DNA from: Pullilachnospira_A gallistercoris
GTDB lineage: Bacteria; Bacillota; Clostridia; Lachnospirales; Lachnospiraceae
Direction of reading: 5' to 3'
DNA: 9,480 nucleotides
Assembly (NCBI GenBank): GCA_018712125.1
Contig: DVHM01000072.1
Location: 1-9,480, forward strand
The notes below the pieces were generated by a model, which was not told where the DNA came from, did no database searches, and saw only the letters and a program-made list of their open reading frames with translations. Below are positions 6,735 through 9,480 of this stretch, piece after piece; positions within the stretch are counted from its first letter, which is position 1, and every line of letters starts with the position of its first letter. The position numbers and the translations under genes were made by a program.

Positions 6735-7166
6735 ATGCTGAGAGAGAAATTGATGAGATTTATGGCTGGCAGAAACGGCGCGGATCAGCTGGCGAAGACG
6801 AGCCTGTGGGTTGCGCTGATTCTGATGATTATCACGATGTTTACCCATCAGTGGTGGGTATATCTGTTGGCGCTGGCGGCATTGATTTACTCTTATTTCC
6901 GTATGATGAGCAGGAACACTTCCAAGCGTTATCTGGAGAATCAGCATTTTCTGCAGAGAACCTATAAGATACGCACCTGGTTCGCCGGGCTGGGCGGCAA
7001 GATCCGCTATCAGAAGAGCAAGATGTCCTATGACCACGAACAGCGGAAGATTTACCGTATCTTTTACTGCCCGACCTGCAAGCAGAAGATCCGGGCGCCC
7101 AAGGGAAAGGGAAAGATACAGATAACCTGTCCGAAGTGTAAGACCGAGTTTATCAGACGCACGTAA
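6735..7166 (+). CDS. Small two-TM membrane protein with C-terminal zinc ribbon
   Basis: A 143-residue protein. Residues 1-20 contain FMAGRNGADQL, a motif I associate with a conserved but uncharacterised Firmicutes membrane family. Two hydrophobic helices follow, about 21-36 and 40-56, separated by THQ, then a basic loop (FRMMSRNTSKRY). The C-terminus holds a zinc ribbon, C112-P-T-C115 and C132-P-K-C135, resembling a generic CxxC...CPxC zinc finger and probably cytoplasmic. I chose ATG 6735 because AAGGAG (6722-6727) lies 7 bases upstream and the conserved motif begins there; an in-frame ATG at 6585 would overlap the promoter and the leader hairpin. It is the first gene of the operon, 13 bases before the DUF5685-type gene. 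Function is unknown; a membrane anchor or adaptor for its two neighbours is only a guess. Confidence 0.85.
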   Translation: MLREKLMRFMAGRNGADQLAKTSLWVALILMIITMFTHQWWVYLLALAALIYSYFRMMSRNTSKRYLENQHFLQRTYKIRTWFAGLGGKIRYQKSKMSYDHEQRKIYRIFYCPTCKQKIRAPKGKGKIQITCPKCKTEFIRRT

Positions 7167-7179
7167 AGGAGACAGGGCT

Positions 7180-8082
7180 ATGTTTGGATATATCAACGTG
7201 AATCGAAAGGAATTATCCAAAGAGGATGAGGAGATCTACCAGGCGTACTACTGCGGACTCTGCCGGCAGCTGAAGGATACGGCGGGAGTGAAGGGGCAGA
7301 TGCTTCTGAACTACGATATGGCGTTTCTGATTCTGCTCCAGACCGGGCTCTACGAACTGGAAAATGAGGAGATTACCTTCAACTGTGTGATTCATCCGAC
7401 GGGCAGGAAACTGGCTTACATCAACGAGGCCACCGCCTACGCGGCGGACATGGATATCCTTCTCAGCTACCACAATTTCATGGACGATTACCGCGATGAC
7501 GGTAGCCGGACCAAGCAGCTTCTGGCCTCCGTTCTGAAGAAGGACTGTGAGAGAATCCGCGGGAAGTATCCCCGGCAGGTACAGGCTGTGGAGGACTATA
7601 TGCGGCGTCTGGGGGAGGCGCAGACGCGCAATGAAAAAAATCTGGACATTGTCTCCGGATATACCGGCGAGATGCTGGGAGAACTGTTTGTCTGGAGAGA
7701 GGATATCTGGGCGAAGGAGCTGCGCAACATGGGATTCTATATGGGGAAATTTATCTATCTCATGGATGCCTACGATGACCTGGAGAAGGACACGCGAAAG
7801 GGCAGCTACAACCCGCTGCGCTACCTGAAGCGGCAGAGCGGAAAGGATTATGAGACCTTCTGCAGACAGACCTTTACCAGTCTCATGTCGGAGTGCGCCA
7901 AATCTTTTGAGCGCATGCCGATCCTGCTTCACTCGGAGATCATCCGCAACATCCTGTACTCCGGAGTCTGGACCAGATATGAGTATCTGCAGTTAAAGCG
8001 CAGGAGAGATCGGGAGAAGGAGCAGGAGAGGACATCGAAGAAAAGCGGGGGGCAGGCCACGCTGGCCAAAGAACATAGATAA
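7180..8082 (+). CDS. DUF5685-type protein with isoprenoid-synthase-like Asp-rich motifs
   Basis: A 300-residue, mostly helical protein that looks like the DUF5685 family: MFGYINVNR start followed by YYCGLCRQL (23-31, C25xxC28). No function is established for it. The sequence shows two Asp clusters: FMDDYRDDGS (100-109) and YLMDAYDDLEKDTRKGSYNP (193-212). The second, in a helix beginning GFYMGKFI, resembles the second Asp-rich motif of phytoene/squalene synthases (for example LTNILRDVGEDARRG), and the first sits about where their first Asp motif does. This suggests a trans-isoprenyl-synthase-like all-alpha fold, as inference only. The CxxC plus C69 and H72 could be a metal site. Residues 272-300 are a basic, disordered-looking tail. 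Start: AAGGAG at 7166-7171, spacing 8. The gene lies 13 bases after the Zn-ribbon gene and 14 bases before the J-protein gene, one operon. Confidence 0.8.
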   Translation: MFGYINVNRKELSKEDEEIYQAYYCGLCRQLKDTAGVKGQMLLNYDMAFLILLQTGLYELENEEITFNCVIHPTGRKLAYINEATAYAADMDILLSYHNFMDDYRDDGSRTKQLLASVLKKDCERIRGKYPRQVQAVEDYMRRLGEAQTRNEKNLDIVSGYTGEMLGELFVWREDIWAKELRNMGFYMGKFIYLMDAYDDLEKDTRKGSYNPLRYLKRQSGKDYETFCRQTFTSLMSECAKSFERMPILLHSEIIRNILYSGVWTRYEYLQLKRRRDREKEQERTSKKSGGQATLAKEHR

Positions 8083-8096
8083 GGAGGAACACATCC

Positions 8097-8795
8097 ATGA
8101 CAGACCCATACAGGGTGTTAGGAGTGTCGCGGAATGCATCCGATGATGAGATAAAGAGAGCGTACCGTACGCTCAGCAGAAAATATCATCCGGATGCCAA
8201 TATCAACAACCCGAACAAGGCCCAGGCGGAGGAAAAGTTCAAGGAAGTGCAGCAGGCCTACGACCAGATCATGAAGGAGAAACAGCAGGGCAGCACCTAC
8301 AATGGATTTGGCTACGGCGGAAGCGGCGAGACCTGGGGCTCCTGGGGCCCCTGGGGCGAATACCAGAACGGCTACGGAGGCCAGGGCGGTTACGGTGGAC
8401 AGGGCAGTTACCAGGATGAGTCGTCGGAGCCTCTGGAGATGCGCGCGGCGGCCAATTACCTGGCTAACCGTCATTATCGGGAGGCGTTGAATGCCCTAAA
8501 CGGCATCGCGGAGTCGGAGCGCGGGGCGAGATGGTATTACTACAGCGCCGTCGCTCATCAGGGCCTCGGCAATCTTGTCACGGCCAGAGAGCACGCTGCC
8601 AGGGCTGTGGCGCTGGAACCCAGCAATCTGCAGTACCGCCAGTTCCAACAGCATCTGGAGTACGGCGACAACTGGTACGAGTCCAGAGGGGAGGCTTACG
8701 AGCAGCCCTATGCAGGGGTAACCCGGTGGTGTCTGAACCTTGTCCTTCTGAACCTTTTCTGCAATCTCTGCTGCTGCGGACCCCGCTGTATCTGA
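8097..8795 (+). CDS. J-domain protein with GW/GYGGQ-rich linker, TPR-like region and Cys-rich hydrophobic tail
   Basis: A 232-residue protein. Residues 3-62 are a J domain with the HPD motif at 31-33, which stimulates Hsp70 (DnaK) ATPase. Residues 65-105 form a low-complexity linker rich in G, Y, W and Q (TWGSWGPWGEY, then two GYGGQG units). Residues 111-187 look like two TPR-like helical pairs (YLANRHYREALNAL and HAARAVALEPSN). The end (211-232) is hydrophobic and Cys-rich, WCLNLVLLNLFCNLCCCGPR, with cysteines at 212, 222, 225, 226, 227 and 231; it could anchor in the membrane or bind metal. It lacks the zinc-finger and C-terminal substrate domains of classical DnaJ, so it is a specialised J protein. 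AAGGAGG (8081-8087) is spaced 9 bases from ATG. It is the last gene of the operon, and its client could be the DUF5685-type protein (inference). Confidence 0.9.
   Translation: MTDPYRVLGVSRNASDDEIKRAYRTLSRKYHPDANINNPNKAQAEEKFKEVQQAYDQIMKEKQQGSTYNGFGYGGSGETWGSWGPWGEYQNGYGGQGGYGGQGSYQDESSEPLEMRAAANYLANRHYREALNALNGIAESERGARWYYYSAVAHQGLGNLVTAREHAARAVALEPSNLQYRQFQQHLEYGDNWYESRGEAYEQPYAGVTRWCLNLVLLNLFCNLCCCGPRCI
8334..8405 (+). repeat. In-frame short repeats encoding the WG and GYGGQG linker
   Basis: Three 9-base units TGGGGCNNN at 8334-8360 encode WGS, WGP and WGE. Two 18-base units at 8370-8387 and 8388-8405 encode GYGGQG twice, followed by SYQ. The second pair differs only at synonymous third positions, so the peptide repeat is kept while the DNA has drifted. 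Confidence 0.85.
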
Positions 8796-8828
8796 GAGGA
8801 GCCGCGTCTGAGACAAGCGTGAATAGCG

Positions 8829-8855
8829 TCGGATACCGATATGTGAGATATCCGA
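8829..8855 (+). other. Small hairpin(s) in the 3' region of the J-protein gene
   Basis: TCGGATA (8829-8835) can pair with TATCCGA (8849-8855), 7 bp with a 13-base loop. Alternatively GATAT (8838-8842) pairs with ATATC (8848-8852). The two are mutually exclusive. They lie between the J-protein stop and the main terminator; no gene was seen in 8796-8863. Confidence 0.4.
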
Positions 8856-8863
8856 ACAGAAAT

Positions 8864-8895
8864 ACAGCCCCGGAGGCATTGGCCTTCGGGGCTGT
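8864..8895. terminator. Bidirectional intrinsic terminator between convergent operons
   Basis: ACAGCCCCGGAGGC (8864-8877) pairs with GCCTTCGGGGCTGT (8882-8895) as a 14-bp stem with one G-T wobble and a 4-base loop. On the + strand it is followed by CTGGTTT, and on the - strand by ATTTCTGTTC. It lies between the + strand J-protein gene and the - strand pyrI gene, so it can serve both. Confidence 0.82.
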
Positions 8896-8928
8896 CTGGT
8901 TTGCGGAACTGTCAAAAAAGCAGTCCGC

Positions 8929-9357
8929 CTATTTTCCGGAATATTTCTCCTCGCAGTACTTGCACCGGTAGATTTCCTTCTCCTCATCGGTCAGGATGAA
9001 GATCTGATCCAGCTGCTGTTCTACGGAGGTAATGCACCGCGGATTCTTGCAGGAGATCACGTTCTTGATCTGTTTGGGAAGCCGCAGTGTCTTTTTCTCC
9101 ACGATATGGTCTTCCTTGATGATATTGACGGTAATATTGTGGTCTATGTAGCCCAGGATATCCAGATCCAGGGCGTCGATGGGGCATTCCACCTTGATGA
9201 TGTCCTTGGAACCCATCTTGTTGCTCCTGGCGTTCATGATGACTGCCACCGTGCAGTCGAACCGGTCCAGGTGCAGGTCGTGATAGATTTTCATGCTCAT
9301 GCCGGCCTGGATGTGGTCCAGCACAAATCCTTCGTGTATTCCACTGATGTTCAGCAT
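8929..9357 (-). CDS. pyrI: Aspartate carbamoyltransferase regulatory subunit PyrI
   Basis: A 142-residue regulatory chain of aspartate transcarbamoylase, the first committed enzyme of pyrimidine synthesis. In characterised enzymes it binds nucleotides such as CTP and ATP and joins catalytic trimers into the allosteric holoenzyme. The N-terminal nucleotide-binding domain (about 1-95) begins MLNISGIHEGFVLDHI. The C-terminal zinc domain has C103-x4-C108 and C132-x2-C135, the same spacing as E. coli PyrI. The length is normal (140-155). Shine-Dalgarno TGGAGG (9370-9365 on the - strand) is 7 bases from the ATG. The pyrB stop lies 7 bases inside this gene, so the two subunits are translated in a coupled way, which suits their assembly. 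It converges on the J-protein operon, with a shared hairpin between them. Confidence 0.97.
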   Translation of the reverse strand: MLNISGIHEGFVLDHIQAGMSMKIYHDLHLDRFDCTVAVIMNARSNKMGSKDIIKVECPIDALDLDILGYIDHNITVNIIKEDHIVEKKTLRLPKQIKNVISCKNPRCITSVEQQLDQIFILTDEEKEIYRCKYCEEKYSGK

Positions 9358-9479
9358 ACTTTTACCTCCAGCAAAGTGAGAATCAGCGCCATACGGATGA
9401 AAACGCCGTATTTGGCCTGACGGAAATAGGCTGCTCGCGGGTCGTCATCCACCTCCACGGAAATTTCGTTGACCCGGGG
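9351..9479 (-). CDS. pyrB: Aspartate carbamoyltransferase catalytic subunit PyrB, C-terminal end (partial)
   Basis: The last 42 codons of a gene whose start lies beyond the right edge. The translation begins PRVNEISVEVDDDPRAAYFR and ends MALILTLLEVKVC. It matches the PyrB C-terminus: the LPRVxEI segment, a D-x-P-x-A-x-YF-x-QA block and a hydrophobic last helix. PyrB condenses carbamoyl phosphate with aspartate to form N-carbamoyl-aspartate, and the final helix and LPRV loop help shape the catalytic trimer (family knowledge). Its TGA stop (9353-9351) overlaps the pyrI start by 7 bases, a pyrBI operon. Any attenuator or promoter would be outside the window. Confidence 0.93.
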   Translation of the reverse strand, partial: PRVNEISVEVDDDPRAAYFRQAKYGVFIRMALILTLLEVKVC

Positions 9480-9480
9480 A

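Noticed and set aside
6572..6967. 131-codon + strand frame overlapping the Zn-ribbon gene
   Set aside because: It starts at a TTG within the promoter and is out of frame with a gene that has clear TM and CxxC motifs.
7213..7932. 239-codon - strand frame opposite the DUF5685-type gene
   Set aside because: It lies wholly within a gene that has good ribosome binding site spacing and operon context, and it has no recognisable domain.
1..9480. tRNA genes, CRISPR arrays, insertion sequences or prophage genes
   Set aside because: No cloverleaf, spaced direct repeats, transposase motifs or terminal inverted repeats were seen on either strand.

Overview
The window looks like a chromosomal stretch from a GC-rich member of the Clostridia, most likely a Lachnospiraceae-type anaerobe. 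The reasons are a class A RNase P RNA, strong AGGAGG-type ribosome binding sites, a FeoA-FeoB fusion followed by a tiny Cys-rich membrane protein, a TGS-uridine-kinase fusion, and an adjacent set of Zn-ribbon membrane protein, DUF5685-type protein and J-domain protein. The taxonomic call is inference from gene content. No transposon, phage gene, tRNA or CRISPR array was seen.

Left part (1-2961, + strand): a tight run of three genes. The 3' end of trmK (tRNA A22 methyltransferase) carries an 18-bp tandem repeat. It overlaps a Nif3/DUF34 metal protein by 4 bp, and 11 bases later comes a TGS + ThrRS-editing-like + uridine-kinase-like fusion protein. After a 107-base gap with a strong hairpin comes an iron module: a FeoA-FeoB ferrous iron transporter (3069-5450) and a 55-residue FeoB-associated Cys-rich membrane protein (5473-5640).

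Middle part (5637-6510): the RNase P RNA gene rnpB (about 5694-6043) has its own near-consensus promoter overlapping the stop codon of the small Cys-rich gene. A bacteriohemerythrin with all seven di-iron ligands follows. Iron uptake and a non-haem di-iron protein therefore flank rnpB.

Right-centre part (6511-8895): an AT-rich patch leads into a good sigma-A promoter. Within about 10 bases of the predicted transcript start there is a terminator-like hairpin, then a three-gene operon: a two-TM Zn-ribbon protein, a DUF5685-type protein whose Asp-rich motifs resemble all-alpha isoprenoid synthases, and a J-domain protein with a GW/GYGGQ-rich linker, TPR-like repeats and a Cys-rich hydrophobic tail. 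The function of this set is unknown, and it is the best candidate here for an undescribed system. A 14-bp hairpin at 8864-8895 serves as a shared terminator with the convergent genes to its right.

Right end (8929-9480, - strand): pyrI (regulatory subunit of aspartate transcarbamoylase) and the C-terminal end of pyrB, overlapping by 7 bases as a pyrBI operon.
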